Below, piece after piece: positions 41,200-52,488 of a stretch of 64,000 nt of DNA. The notes under the pieces were generated by a model. It made no database searches. It was not told the origin of the DNA and saw only the letters and a program-made list of their open reading frames with translations. Position numbers and translations under genes: made by a program. Location: assembly GCA_002897675.1 (NCBI GenBank), contig BDSU01000011.1, forward strand, positions 62,001 through 126,000, written 5' to 3'. This DNA comes from a bacterium BMS3Abin02. GTDB lineage: Bacteria > Actinomycetota > Acidimicrobiia > Spongiisociales > UBA4744. Each line of letters opens with the position of its first letter. Positions within the stretch are counted from its first letter, which is position 1.

Positions 41200-41967
41200 A
41201 TGCTGCTCGCCATCGACATGGGCAACACGCAGACCGTCGTGGGGCTGCTGGAGGGCGCGAAACCGGCTCACCACTGGCGGTTCGCAACCGACCGTTCCCG
41301 CACCGCCGACCAGTATCGGCTCCTCCTGCACGGGTTCTTCGATCTCGATGGCATCAGCGCCGACTCGGTCACCGGTGTCGTCATCTCGTCGGTGGTGCCG
41401 CATGCCACCGAGGCGCTTCACGCGGCTGCCGAGCTGTTCGACTCCGCAGAGGTCCTCATCGTGGGACCGGGCATCAAGACCGGCATGCCGATCCTGATCG
41501 ACAATCCGAAGGAGGTGGGCGCGGACAGGATCGTCAACGCGGTTGCCGCGAGACAGATCTATGGGACCCCCGTCGTGGTCGTGGACTTCGGCACCTCGAC
41601 CAACTTCGACGTCGTTTCCCGGGAAGGCGAGTACCTGGGTGGCGCGATCGCTCCGGGTCTGGAAGTCTCCATGGACGCGCTCGTGGCGGCGACCGCCGCG
41701 TTGCGGGGAGTTGCCCTCGAGCCGCCTCGCGCGGCGACGGGCAAGGGCACCGTCGAGGCGATACAGTCGGGTCTGCTCTACGGACATGCGGGCCTGGTCG
41801 ACGGGATCATGGCTCGAATCATCGACGAGCTGGGACCGGACACGGCCACGGTTGCCACCGGTGGGCTCGCTTCGGTGATCGTCCCGCACTGCCACACCGT
41901 CGACCGTATCGACGAGTTCCTGACGCTGTCCGGTCTTCGGCTGCTCTGGGAACGCAACGCGGGGTAA
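41200..41967 (+). CDS. coaX: Type III pantothenate kinase
   Basis: A 255-residue ASKHA-fold kinase, the first step of CoA synthesis from pantothenate. LLAIDMGNTQTVVGLLEG is the phosphate-1 motif, SSVVPHATEAL and DRIVNAVAA are typical of the family, and VVVDFGTSTNFDVVS is the phosphate-2 motif, followed by GGAIAPGLEVSMDAL. It comes directly after panC, so pantothenate is made and phosphorylated from one operon. Confidence 0.94.
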   Translation: MLLAIDMGNTQTVVGLLEGAKPAHHWRFATDRSRTADQYRLLLHGFFDLDGISADSVTGVVISSVVPHATEALHAAAELFDSAEVLIVGPGIKTGMPILIDNPKEVGADRIVNAVAARQIYGTPVVVVDFGTSTNFDVVSREGEYLGGAIAPGLEVSMDALVAATAALRGVALEPPRAATGKGTVEAIQSGLLYGHAGLVDGIMARIIDELGPDTATVATGGLASVIVPHCHTVDRIDEFLTLSGLRLLWERNAG

Positions 41968-41979
41968 GGTGCTGCGGCC

Positions 41980-43494
41980 ATGACCGACGAACACGAGACT
42001 CGGCTGTCCGACGAAGATCCCCTTGTCGCGCACCCGCTGACCGCACGGCGCCTCGCCAAGGTGGAGGCGTTGAGGGCACTTGGTGAGGAGCCCTATCCGC
42101 AGCGTTTCGAGAGGACCGCCACTGCGGCCGATCTCGCCGGGGAGTACGCAGATCTCGATCCGGGATCGTCGACGGGCACGATGGTGTCGGTAGCGGGTCG
42201 GGTGGTGAACATTCGACGTCTCGGCAAGTTGAGCTTCTGCGTCCTGCAGGACGTCACCGGACAGGTCCAGCTCTTCGTCGACAGGCGCACCATGGGAGAC
42301 GACCGTTTCGAGCGGTTCGACGAGGACATCGATGCCGGCGACTGGGTCGGCGCGACCGGCGAGGTCATCACGACCCGCCGAGGCGAACTGAGTGTGCGCA
42401 CCGGCGAGATCCGTCTGCTCTCCAAGGCGTTACGGCCGCTGCCGGAGAAGTGGCACGGGCTCCGGGACAAGGAGAGCAGATTCCGTCTGCGGTACCTCGA
42501 TCTGCTCACCAACGAGCAGGCGAGGCGGGTCGCCCAGGTGCGGATCGACACGGTCGCCGCGCTCCGGAGTGCCTTCGCGGAGCAGGGGTTCGTCGAGGTC
42601 GAGACACCTATGTTGCAGTCCGAGGCGGGTGGCGCGCTCGCTCGGCCGTTCGTGACCCACCACAACGCGCTGGATATCGACATGTACCTGCGCATCGCCA
42701 CGGAACTGCACCTCAAGCGGCTCGTCATCGGAGGGATGGAGAGAGTCTTCGAACTGGGCAGGGTCTTTCGCAACGAGGGAGTCGACGCGACGCACAACCC
42801 CGAATTCACGACTCTGGAGGCATACCAGGCGTTCGCCGACTATCACGACGTGATGGACCTGATGGAGCGCGTCATCGCCTCGGTTGCCGAGGCCGCCACG
42901 GGCGGAGCAGTCATCGAGTACCAGGGCAGGACGCTCGATTTCACGCCGCCTTATCGGCGCGTCCGGCTTCTCGATCTCGTGGCCGAGGCGGCCGGCGTGG
43001 AGATCTCCTTCGACCACACACGTGAGGAGTTGGCCGACGTGTGCCGGCAACATGGCATCTCGGTGCATCCGGTCTGGGGCAAGGGCAAGCTGATCGTCGA
43101 ACTATACGAGCGCCTTGTAGAGCCGAACTTGTGGGAGCCGACGTTCGTGATCGACTTTCCGAAGGAGACCTCTCCGCTCGCCAGGGAGCATCGTGATGAT
43201 CCGAACCTGACGGAACGGTTCGAGCTGTTCGCCGGGGGGATGGAGTTGTGCAACGCGTTCAGCGAGCTGATCGACCCCGTCGACCAGCGGGCGCGCTTCG
43301 AGGCTCAGGCCCGGGCCAAGGCCGAAGGCGAGGAGGAGACCCACCCGGTGGACGAGGACTTCCTCAGGGCGCTCGAATACGGGATGCCGCCCACCGGCGG
43401 ACTCGGGATCGGCGTGGATCGGCTCGTGATGTTGCTTGCCGACGAATCGACGATTCGTGAAGTGGTCCTATTCCCGACGATGCGCCCCGAATAA
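41980..43494 (+). CDS. lysS: Lysyl-tRNA synthetase, class II
   Basis: A 504-residue class IIb synthetase. The N-terminal OB fold (VAGRVVNIRRLGKLSFCVLQ) binds the anticodon. Motif 1 region is GFVEVETPMLQSEAGGALAR, motif 2 GGMERVFELGRVFRNEGVD, and motif 3 GMPPTGGLGIGVDRLVMLL. It is 12 bases from coaX, so probably co-transcribed. It ends at a strong bidirectional hairpin. Confidence 0.96.
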   Translation: MTDEHETRLSDEDPLVAHPLTARRLAKVEALRALGEEPYPQRFERTATAADLAGEYADLDPGSSTGTMVSVAGRVVNIRRLGKLSFCVLQDVTGQVQLFVDRRTMGDDRFERFDEDIDAGDWVGATGEVITTRRGELSVRTGEIRLLSKALRPLPEKWHGLRDKESRFRLRYLDLLTNEQARRVAQVRIDTVAALRSAFAEQGFVEVETPMLQSEAGGALARPFVTHHNALDIDMYLRIATELHLKRLVIGGMERVFELGRVFRNEGVDATHNPEFTTLEAYQAFADYHDVMDLMERVIASVAEAATGGAVIEYQGRTLDFTPPYRRVRLLDLVAEAAGVEISFDHTREELADVCRQHGISVHPVWGKGKLIVELYERLVEPNLWEPTFVIDFPKETSPLAREHRDDPNLTERFELFAGGMELCNAFSELIDPVDQRARFEAQARAKAEGEEETHPVDEDFLRALEYGMPPTGGLGIGVDRLVMLLADESTIREVVLFPTMRPE

Positions 43495-43496
43495 CC

Positions 43497-43545
43497 GTTC
43501 TCGTGACGCTTCGATGGGTTGGTTCCCGTCAACCGTCACGAGAAC
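43497..43545. terminator. Bidirectional terminator between lysS and the aminotransferase
   Basis: A perfect 12-bp inverted repeat GTTCTCGTGACG (43497-43508) / CGTCACGAGAAC (43534-43545) with a 25-base loop, followed by AGGGTTTT. It begins 2 bases after the lysS stop and contains the stop codon of the convergent aminotransferase gene. Confidence 0.8.
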
Positions 43546-44696
43546 AGGGTTTTGAGTCTTTGCACCGCCTCGCTGATGTCCCCTGTCGACTCCGCGTAGC
43601 AGAACCGCACATACCGGTTCCCCTTGGCCGGGTCGAAGTCGATTCCCGGCGTGGCCGCCACGCCGGTCTTCTCCAGCCACGTACGGCAGAGCTCCTGGCT
43701 GTCGTCGGTGATGTGCGAGACATCGGCGTAGACGTAGAAGGCACCTTCGGCGGGAGCGAGTCGTGTGATCCCACATGCGGCGAGACCTTCGATGAGGATC
43801 CGGCGGTTCGTCGCATAGCGGGCGACGTTGGCGTCGAGCTCCGCCGTGGAGTCGAACGCGGCCACCGCGGCGACCTGTGAGAGTGCCGGAGCGGAGATGA
43901 ACAGGTTCTGGGCGAGCCGCTCCACGGGGCGAACGAGGTCGTCCGGCAGGATCAGCCATCCGAGGCGCCATCCCGTCATCGAGTAGTACTTGGAGAAGCT
44001 CTGTACGACGACGGCCGACTCGGAGTGCGCCGTGGCCGTCGGCGCCACGGGCCCGTAGGTGATTCCGTGGTAGATCTCGTCCGACAGCATGCGGATGCCT
44101 CGCTCCTGCGCATAGGAGGTGAGGGTTCGCATCTCTGCGGTCGTGAGAATCGTTCCGGTCGGATTCGCGGGGCTGGCGACCACGAGACCGTCGAGGGGCC
44201 CTACGGCGTCGAGCAGTCTCGGCGTCGGATTGAACCTCGTGTCGGGACCGACCGGGATCGGCACGACCGCGACGTCCAACGCTTCGAGGATGTTTCGGTA
44301 CGCCCCATAGCCGGGTTCGGTGATCGCCACCCGATCTCCGGCGTCGAACGCGGCGAGCGTTGCGAGCACGAACCCTCCCGATGCTCCGACCGTCACCGCT
44401 ACACGTTCGGTCGGCACATCGACACCGTACGCCTCCTCGTAGTGGGTCGCGATCCGGTCGCGAAGCTCCGGGATGCCGGTGGCATCCGTGTAGCCGAGCC
44501 GCTCGGTCTCGAGTGCCTTCGCCGCCGCCTCCCGCACCGGCGCGGGTGCGGGCGTCGATGGCTGGCCGACTTCGAGGTGGAGCACGTCACCGGTGGCCCG
44601 TTCCCGTTTTGCAGCGGCTTTCATCACTTCCATCACGTAGAACGGAGCGACTTCGGATCGGCGGGAGCACTTCACACCTCGGAGGGTAGCCCGCAC
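43536..44696 (-). CDS. Class I/II PLP-dependent aminotransferase
   Basis: A 386-residue fold-type I aminotransferase. VASPANPTGTILT holds the conserved NPTG, DEIYHGITYG the Asp/Tyr that contact PLP, SFSKYYSMTGWRLGW the Schiff-base Lys, and YVRFCYAES the substrate Arg. It is closest in pattern to aspartate/aromatic aminotransferases; the substrate cannot be fixed. The N-terminal ~10 residues before RRSEVAPFYVMEV may be over-extended. Confidence 0.9.
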   Translation of the reverse strand: MRATLRGVKCSRRSEVAPFYVMEVMKAAAKRERATGDVLHLEVGQPSTPAPAPVREAAAKALETERLGYTDATGIPELRDRIATHYEEAYGVDVPTERVAVTVGASGGFVLATLAAFDAGDRVAITEPGYGAYRNILEALDVAVVPIPVGPDTRFNPTPRLLDAVGPLDGLVVASPANPTGTILTTAEMRTLTSYAQERGIRMLSDEIYHGITYGPVAPTATAHSESAVVVQSFSKYYSMTGWRLGWLILPDDLVRPVERLAQNLFISAPALSQVAAVAAFDSTAELDANVARYATNRRILIEGLAACGITRLAPAEGAFYVYADVSHITDDSQELCRTWLEKTGVAATPGIDFDPAKGNRYVRFCYAESTGDISEAVQRLKTLFS

Positions 44697-44757
44697 GCCG
44701 GCGGCTCCCGATGCGGGGTGGGAGCGGCGCGGCGGCCGCCAACCGTTCGGCCCGAGG

Positions 44758-45903
44758 TCAGGCCTCTGTCAGCTCGCCGTCGACGGCGAGCGTGCGATCG
44801 AACGCATCGATGCCGGAGAGCGTGCCCGTGACGATCACCGCATCCCCGGGTTGGAGGCGGCCCGCGGCAGACGCCACGACCACCTTGACGGTCAGCGGGC
44901 CGAACAGATCGGTGTCGAGGGACCCGACGTCGACCGTCACACCTGATTCCGACCGCTCGGCCACGGTGCCGTTCCAGCGGATCCGCCGCCCGGCGTACCG
45001 TTCTTCGAATATCGCCGCCATCTCGAAGCTGAGCTGACGACCTCCGAAGAGCGCATCGGCGACATCGAGTGGATCGGGCCCGGCCGGCGGGGCGCCGGCT
45101 GCGACCTCGGGGACGATGTCGCTCGGTTCGGCCGCCGGGGAGACCGTCACGAACTCGCCCGTCTCCGGATCGAGTATCTCCTCGGGAGAGAACGTCTCGG
45201 CAGGTGGCTCAACGGCAGGTGGCTCAACGGCAGGTGGTTCCTCGGCAAGAAGCTCCTGCGCGTCCCACGGCTGGAACGGGTCCGGTGGCAGCGGAGGCAA
45301 AGCCTCGTGGCTGGAGTCGCTGCGCCGTGGTGGCGTCTGCCCACCTTGCGCGAGAACCATGCCCATGGCGAGGAGACGTTGTGCCGTCTGCACGATCCTG
45401 TCCGGCTTGCGTTCAACGGTCCTGCGGTCGAACACGATGTGGTCCTCGGTGATCTTCGCTGCCGGCAGTGCCACCAGGAGTTCGCGCACCGCCTCGCGCA
45501 CCGTTGGGGTCAGGACGGTCTCCAGCCGGTCCGGGTCGCTGGTCTTGACCGTGAACTCCTCGTCGAACGCGCCGTCGCCCGTCTCGGCGTCCTGGGCTCC
45601 CAGGAACTCCGAGACTCTCGATATTCCCGTCTTGCGAGTCACTTGCAGGTCCACGTCGAGCGACGGGTACTGAACACGGTATCTCGTCGCTTTCGAGTTG
45701 CCGGACGAGCGCACGTCGATCGTGAGGTGCAACCCGTCGACCGAACCTTCGATCCTTGGAGGGGCCAGGGAGTTCTTCTTCTGATAGGCGACGCCCAGCA
45801 CGCGAGCTGCCGCCTTCCACGACCCGGCGAGTTGACTGCTCGAGAACAGGGATGACACGATTCCGACGCCGATTGCGAGGACGACGATGAGAGAGAGATC
45901 CAT
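44758..45903 (-). CDS. Membrane-anchored protein of unknown function with C-terminal OB-like domain
   Basis: A 381-residue protein I do not recognise. Residues 1-25 form one transmembrane anchor (SLIVVLAIGVGIVSSLF). Residues ~30-190 form a folded domain rich in strands. Residues ~200-270 are a Pro/Glu-rich linker with three direct VEPPA repeats. The last ~90 residues (RRIRWNGTVAERSESGVTVDV, then LQPGDAVIVTGTLSGID) look like an OB fold of the tRNA_anti-like type. It sits between the aminotransferase and the polyprenyl synthase on the same strand, about 36 bases downstream of the latter. Confidence 0.75.
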   Translation of the reverse strand: MDLSLIVVLAIGVGIVSSLFSSSQLAGSWKAAARVLGVAYQKKNSLAPPRIEGSVDGLHLTIDVRSSGNSKATRYRVQYPSLDVDLQVTRKTGISRVSEFLGAQDAETGDGAFDEEFTVKTSDPDRLETVLTPTVREAVRELLVALPAAKITEDHIVFDRRTVERKPDRIVQTAQRLLAMGMVLAQGGQTPPRRSDSSHEALPPLPPDPFQPWDAQELLAEEPPAVEPPAVEPPAETFSPEEILDPETGEFVTVSPAAEPSDIVPEVAAGAPPAGPDPLDVADALFGGRQLSFEMAAIFEERYAGRRIRWNGTVAERSESGVTVDVGSLDTDLFGPLTVKVVVASAAGRLQPGDAVIVTGTLSGIDAFDRTLAVDGELTEA

Positions 45904-45939
45904 ACAGACCAGTCTACGGACCGACTACCGGCCAAGGCA

Positions 45940-46959
45940 TTAGAAACGTGCCTGCTCGACCTGGGCCAGCAGGTAGTCGCCGAGGCCGGACAGCACGCTC
46001 CTGGCGGGGATCGGTGGAAGATCGGTGATGACCGAGGCCGCCGTCAGGGCTCTCGTGCGGGCCTCGTCGAGTACCTGATCGACGAAACCACCGGCACGAA
46101 TCATGCGGATGACCTCGTCGATCGCTCCTGCGGTGTACGGATGTTCGGCCAGAAGCTCTCGGATGTGCGGTCCGTCGGTTCCTTCGAGCGCGTAGAGCAG
46201 GGGCAGCGTGAACTTGCCTTCGCCGATGTCTGATCCCGCCGGCTTTCCGAGGAATTCGTCGGTGGCGACCAGATCGAGGGCATCGTCGGTGACCTGGAAG
46301 ATAACGCCCAGTTCCGATGCCCACGCGCTCAGCGCCTCGACCGTGGCAGGCGCCGCGTCGGCTGCCATCGCCCCCACGCGGGCCGACGCCCGGATCAACG
46401 ATGCCGTCTTCATCTCCACCACCCGGTAGTACTCGTCCGGTCCATGATCGAGGTCGAAGTCCAACTGCAGCTCCAACGTTTGTCCTTCGACGAGTTCCGC
46501 ATAGGTGCGGGAGAGAAGTCGAACGGCGTCGCGTCCGAGCCTGTCCGCAGCGAGTTCGGTCGCGCGGGCCATGAGGAAATCACCGGCGAGGATTGCGATC
46601 GTGTTGCCCCAGTTCGTGTTCGCAGAACCGGTTCCGCGACGGGTCTCCGCTTCGTCGATGACGTCGTCGTGGTAGAGGCTGCCGACGTGGATGAACTCGA
46701 CGGCCACGCCGGCGTCGACGACGCGACCATCGATCGATCGGCCGAACTCTCCTGCGATCTGCGCGAGGAGGGGACGGAAGCGTTTGCCGCCGGCGAGCAG
46801 GAGGTGTTGCGCGATGTCGGTGAGGAACCCGTAGTCCGACGTCGACACTTCGGCCAGGCGCGTCTCGACACGGCGCATGCGGTCCCAGACATCGGGAATC
46901 GGGACCAGGTCCTCGAGTTTCGGTGCGTCCACGCAGGGTCTCCGTCGTCGGAGCCTCAT
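45940..46959 (-). CDS. Polyprenyl diphosphate synthase (trans-type)
   Basis: A 339-residue isoprenyl synthase. The first Asp-rich motif is LYHDDVIDEAETRRG (near residue 95) and the second FQVTDDALDLVATDEFLGKP, with the Lys/Arg of the IPP site in GGKRFRPLL. It extends allylic diphosphates to C35-C50 chains for the menaquinone side chain. The bulky residues before the first motif suggest a long-chain product. ATG 46959 is chosen; GTG 46971 is the alternative, and neither has a clear ribosome-binding site. No other menaquinone gene is nearby. Confidence 0.9.
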   Translation of the reverse strand: MRLRRRRPCVDAPKLEDLVPIPDVWDRMRRVETRLAEVSTSDYGFLTDIAQHLLLAGGKRFRPLLAQIAGEFGRSIDGRVVDAGVAVEFIHVGSLYHDDVIDEAETRRGTGSANTNWGNTIAILAGDFLMARATELAADRLGRDAVRLLSRTYAELVEGQTLELQLDFDLDHGPDEYYRVVEMKTASLIRASARVGAMAADAAPATVEALSAWASELGVIFQVTDDALDLVATDEFLGKPAGSDIGEGKFTLPLLYALEGTDGPHIRELLAEHPYTAGAIDEVIRMIRAGGFVDQVLDEARTRALTAASVITDLPPIPARSVLSGLGDYLLAQVEQARF

Positions 46960-47128
46960 GGTAGCGACCACGGCGAAAGGGACCGGTGTCGGGCATCGCC
47001 GTGCATGATCGGGCCGTTCATGTCGGAAATACGGCTCAGTTCGGATGATGATCGTGTCGATGAGCGTTGTAATGGGTGCAGGTGCTCGTGACGAGGTATC
47101 CTGCGTCTGGGTTGGAAAGGGCCGTCGC

Positions 47129-47166
47129 TATACTTGCTGCATGTCTCCCCCATCTGTTTGGGGGGC
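47129..47166 (+). promoter_or_regulatory. clpC 5' region: -10 box and leader hairpin
   Basis: A TATACT -10 element (47129-47134) without an obvious -35 is followed by a C5/G5 stem (47147-47151 and 47161-47165, 9-base loop), then AGGAGG (47174-47179) and the clpC GTG. The hairpin ends just upstream of the ribosome-binding site and could affect translation. No ClgR or CIRCE site was recognised. Confidence 0.4.
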
Positions 47167-47188
47167 TAAGGACAGGAGGCACAAGGCC

Positions 47189-49681
<2,493 letters not shown>

Positions 49682-49796
49682 GGCCGGTTGTCGGCCGCCT
49701 GACCGGTCGTCCAGCTTCTTCGCTTGCGTGGGGAGTGGCTACACTGATTTGTGATTCTGGGCCGAACGGCCCGTGCTCACTACTCAGGAGGGCGTG

Positions 49797-50879
49797 TTGA
49801 AGATTCGAAATAGAGCGCTGTTGGTGCTCGTGGTATTCGCGCTCATTGCTGCGGCATGTTCCAGCACGGCGGAGACCACGACAACGACAGCACCTGCGAC
49901 AACGACAGCACCTACGACGACGGCCGCACCGCTGCCCGGCGCGGGTATTACGGTCGGCATGGCCTACGACATCGGTGGACGCGGCGACAAGTCGTTCAAC
50001 GACGCGGCCGCCCGCGGTCTCGACAAGGCCAAGACCGACTTCGGCATCGAGGCGCAGGAGCTCGAGCCGACGACTGGTGGCGAAAACCGTGAAGAGAACC
50101 TTCGGTTGCTGTCCGAGGCCGGCGATCCGCTCATATTCGCCATTGGATTCGCCTTTGCCGACGGGGTTACCGCCACTGCTGCCGACTTCCCTGACATCAA
50201 GTATGCGATCGTCGACTCGGTCGTCGATGCACCGAATGTTGCCTCGCTCGTGTTCGCAGAGGAGCAGGGTTCGTACCTGGTCGGCGCTGCCGCCGCACTC
50301 AAATCCAAGACCGGCAAGATCGGCTTCATCGGTGGCGTCGAAGTCGATCTCATCAAGAAGTTCGAAGCCGGTTACATCGCCGGGGCCAAGGCGGTGAATC
50401 CTGACATCGAGGTCATGACTCAGTACCTGACGCAGCCGCCGGACTTCAGCGGGTTCGGCGATCCGGCCAAGGGCAAGGAAGCTGCGTTGGCGATGTTCCA
50501 GCAGGGCGCGGACGTCGTGTACCACGCAGCCGGTGGTTCCGGTGGCGGCCTTTTCCAGGCCGCGAAGGAATACTCCGATTCGAGCGGCACGCATGTGTGG
50601 GCGATCGGTGTCGACTCTGACCAGTACCTTGGTGTCGGTGCCGATCTGCAGCCGTATATTCTCACGTCGATGCTCAAGCGTGTGGACACGGCCGTGTACG
50701 ACACGACGAAGGACTTCGTCAACGGAACCTTCACCAGCGGCGTCCACGTCTTCGACCTCAAGGTCGACGGTGTCGGATACGCCACGTCGGGCGGTTTCAT
50801 CGATGACATCGTGCCGCAGCTCGAGGACTTCAAGGCGAAGATCATTTCGGGCGAGATCACCGTTCCAACGACCCCGTAA
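49797..50879 (+). CDS. BMP-family nucleoside-binding lipoprotein of an ABC transporter
   Basis: A 360-residue substrate-binding protein of the basic membrane protein (BmpA/PnrA) family. It has a lipoprotein signal ending FALIAAACSS, a Thr-rich linker (residues 22-45), then the periplasmic-binding fold: VGMAYDIGGRGDKSFNDAA, LRLLSEAGDPLIFAIGFAFA, and IGFIGGVEVDLIKKFEAGY. BMP proteins bind purine nucleosides. The TTG at 49797 has the best spacing from AGGAGG (49786-49791); GTG 49794 is adjacent. It is the first gene of the transporter operon. Confidence 0.92.
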   Translation: MKIRNRALLVLVVFALIAAACSSTAETTTTTAPATTTAPTTTAAPLPGAGITVGMAYDIGGRGDKSFNDAAARGLDKAKTDFGIEAQELEPTTGGENREENLRLLSEAGDPLIFAIGFAFADGVTATAADFPDIKYAIVDSVVDAPNVASLVFAEEQGSYLVGAAAALKSKTGKIGFIGGVEVDLIKKFEAGYIAGAKAVNPDIEVMTQYLTQPPDFSGFGDPAKGKEAALAMFQQGADVVYHAAGGSGGGLFQAAKEYSDSSGTHVWAIGVDSDQYLGVGADLQPYILTSMLKRVDTAVYDTTKDFVNGTFTSGVHVFDLKVDGVGYATSGGFIDDIVPQLEDFKAKIISGEITVPTTP

Positions 50880-50903
50880 CCTTCGATAAGACGAAATGGA
50901 GCC

Positions 50904-50935
50904 GAGAGGCCCGAGGCGCTAGCCTCGGGCCTCTC
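50904..50935 (+). terminator. Attenuator-like hairpin between binding protein and ABC ATPase
   Basis: A 14-bp perfect stem GAGAGGCCCGAGGC / GCCTCGGGCCTCTC around GCTA, ending in CTTCG. It lies in the 73-base gap inside the BMP transporter operon. Such intercistronic hairpins usually let the binding protein be made in excess of the membrane complex, by partial termination and 3'-end protection. Confidence 0.8.
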
Positions 50936-50952
50936 TTCGCGAACGGACGACA

Positions 50953-52488
50953 GTGGCAGGATCACAGGGCGGCGCCCCGGCGGTTGAGCTGCGGGGCATC
51001 ACGAAACGGTTCCCCGGCGTCGTCGCGAATGATCACGTGAATCTGCGGGTCATGCCGGCCGAAGTCCACGCCGTCGTCGGTGAGAACGGAGCCGGCAAGT
51101 CGACGTTGATGAAGATTCTCTACGGGATGCAGGCCCCCGATGAAGGGCAGATCCTCGTGGGCGGCGACGTGGTTCGGTTTCGCAGCCCGAAGGAGGCGAT
51201 CAATGCCGGCATCGGCATGGTCCACCAGCACTTCATGCTCGCCGACCAGCTCACCGTACTGGAGAACATCGTGCTGGGCTCGGAGCCGCGTTCTGGACTG
51301 GAGATCGACTTCCAGGGTGCAAAGGCGAGGCTCGAGGAGCACTCGACCGCGTACGGTCTCACCGTGGACCCGGACGTACTCGTCGAGGAGCTTTCGGTCG
51401 GCGAGCGCCAGCGCGTGGAGATCCTCAAGGTCCTCTTTCGCGGTGCACGCATCCTGATTCTCGACGAACCGACTGCCGTCCTCGTGCCGCAGGAGGTCGA
51501 CGAACTGTTCGAGTCGATGCGAGAGCTGACGCGTGAAGGCGTCACGATCATCTTCATATCGCACAAGCTGGATGAGGTACTCACGATTGCGGATGCGATC
51601 ACCGTCATCCGTCGCGGCAAGACGATCGACACGGTCCTGCCGACCGACGTGGACGCCCGCAAACTCGCCGAGATGATGGTCGGCAGTGAACTTCCGACGC
51701 CGGAGACCCACGAATCCACCATTCAGGACAAGGTCCTCCTGAGGGTCGAGGGACTGACGGTCCGGTCCGAGAAAACCGACAGGACGATCCTCGAAGATGT
51801 GTCGTTCACCATCCGCCAGGGCGAGATCGTCGGAATCGCCGGAGTGGAGGGCAACGGTCAGGCCCCGCTCGTCGAGGCATTGATGGGGATGCTCTCTCTC
51901 GAACGTGGAACCGTCGAACTGCTCGGCAGCGAGATCACGAAGTGGACCAACCTCCGACGACGTGAGGCAGGGCTCGGACTGATCCCTGAGGATCGGCAGC
52001 GGCAGGGGTTGCTGTTGCCGGCACCGCTGTGGGAGAACGCCATGCTGGGACATCAGACGGTCCCACCGTTCAGTCGCGGGTTCTGGATCGATCGCGATGG
52101 TGCCCGTAGGCGCACCGGGGACATCATCAGCTCCTATGGGGTCATGACCCCGGGGGTCGACGTTCCGGCCATGGCCCTCTCGGGCGGCAACCAGCAGAAG
52201 CTGATCGTCGGACGCGAGATGCTGGCGGAACCGGCCGTGCTGATCGCCGCACAGCCGACGCGAGGGATCGACGTCGGCGCCCAGGCGTCGGTGTGGGATC
52301 AGCTGCGCAACGCCCGCGCCGCGGGGCTGGCCGTGTTGTTGATCTCTGCCGATCTGGAAGAGCTCATCGGCCTTTCGGACACGCTGTATGTGATCTTGCG
52401 TGGCCGACTGGTTGCACAGCTCGATCCGAAGACCGCAACGCCTGAAGAACTCGGGTCCTACATGACCGGTGTGAGGAGCGCGACGTGA
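50953..52488 (+). CDS. ABC transporter ATP-binding protein, two NBDs (nucleoside/BMP type)
   Basis: A 511-residue protein with two nucleotide-binding domains, of the RbsA/NupA type. NBD1 is complete: VGENGAGKSTLMKIL, signature LSVGERQRVEILK, Walker B ILILDEPTA. NBD2 is degenerate, as usual in this family: GVEGNGQAPL in place of Walker A, LSGGNQQKLIVGREM, and AAQPTRGIDVGA with no catalytic Glu. It probably hydrolyses ATP at one site. It starts at GTG 50953 and overlaps the first permease by GTGA. Confidence 0.94.
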   Translation: MAGSQGGAPAVELRGITKRFPGVVANDHVNLRVMPAEVHAVVGENGAGKSTLMKILYGMQAPDEGQILVGGDVVRFRSPKEAINAGIGMVHQHFMLADQLTVLENIVLGSEPRSGLEIDFQGAKARLEEHSTAYGLTVDPDVLVEELSVGERQRVEILKVLFRGARILILDEPTAVLVPQEVDELFESMRELTREGVTIIFISHKLDEVLTIADAITVIRRGKTIDTVLPTDVDARKLAEMMVGSELPTPETHESTIQDKVLLRVEGLTVRSEKTDRTILEDVSFTIRQGEIVGIAGVEGNGQAPLVEALMGMLSLERGTVELLGSEITKWTNLRRREAGLGLIPEDRQRQGLLLPAPLWENAMLGHQTVPPFSRGFWIDRDGARRRTGDIISSYGVMTPGVDVPAMALSGGNQQKLIVGREMLAEPAVLIAAQPTRGIDVGAQASVWDQLRNARAAGLAVLLISADLEELIGLSDTLYVILRGRLVAQLDPKTATPEELGSYMTGVRSAT

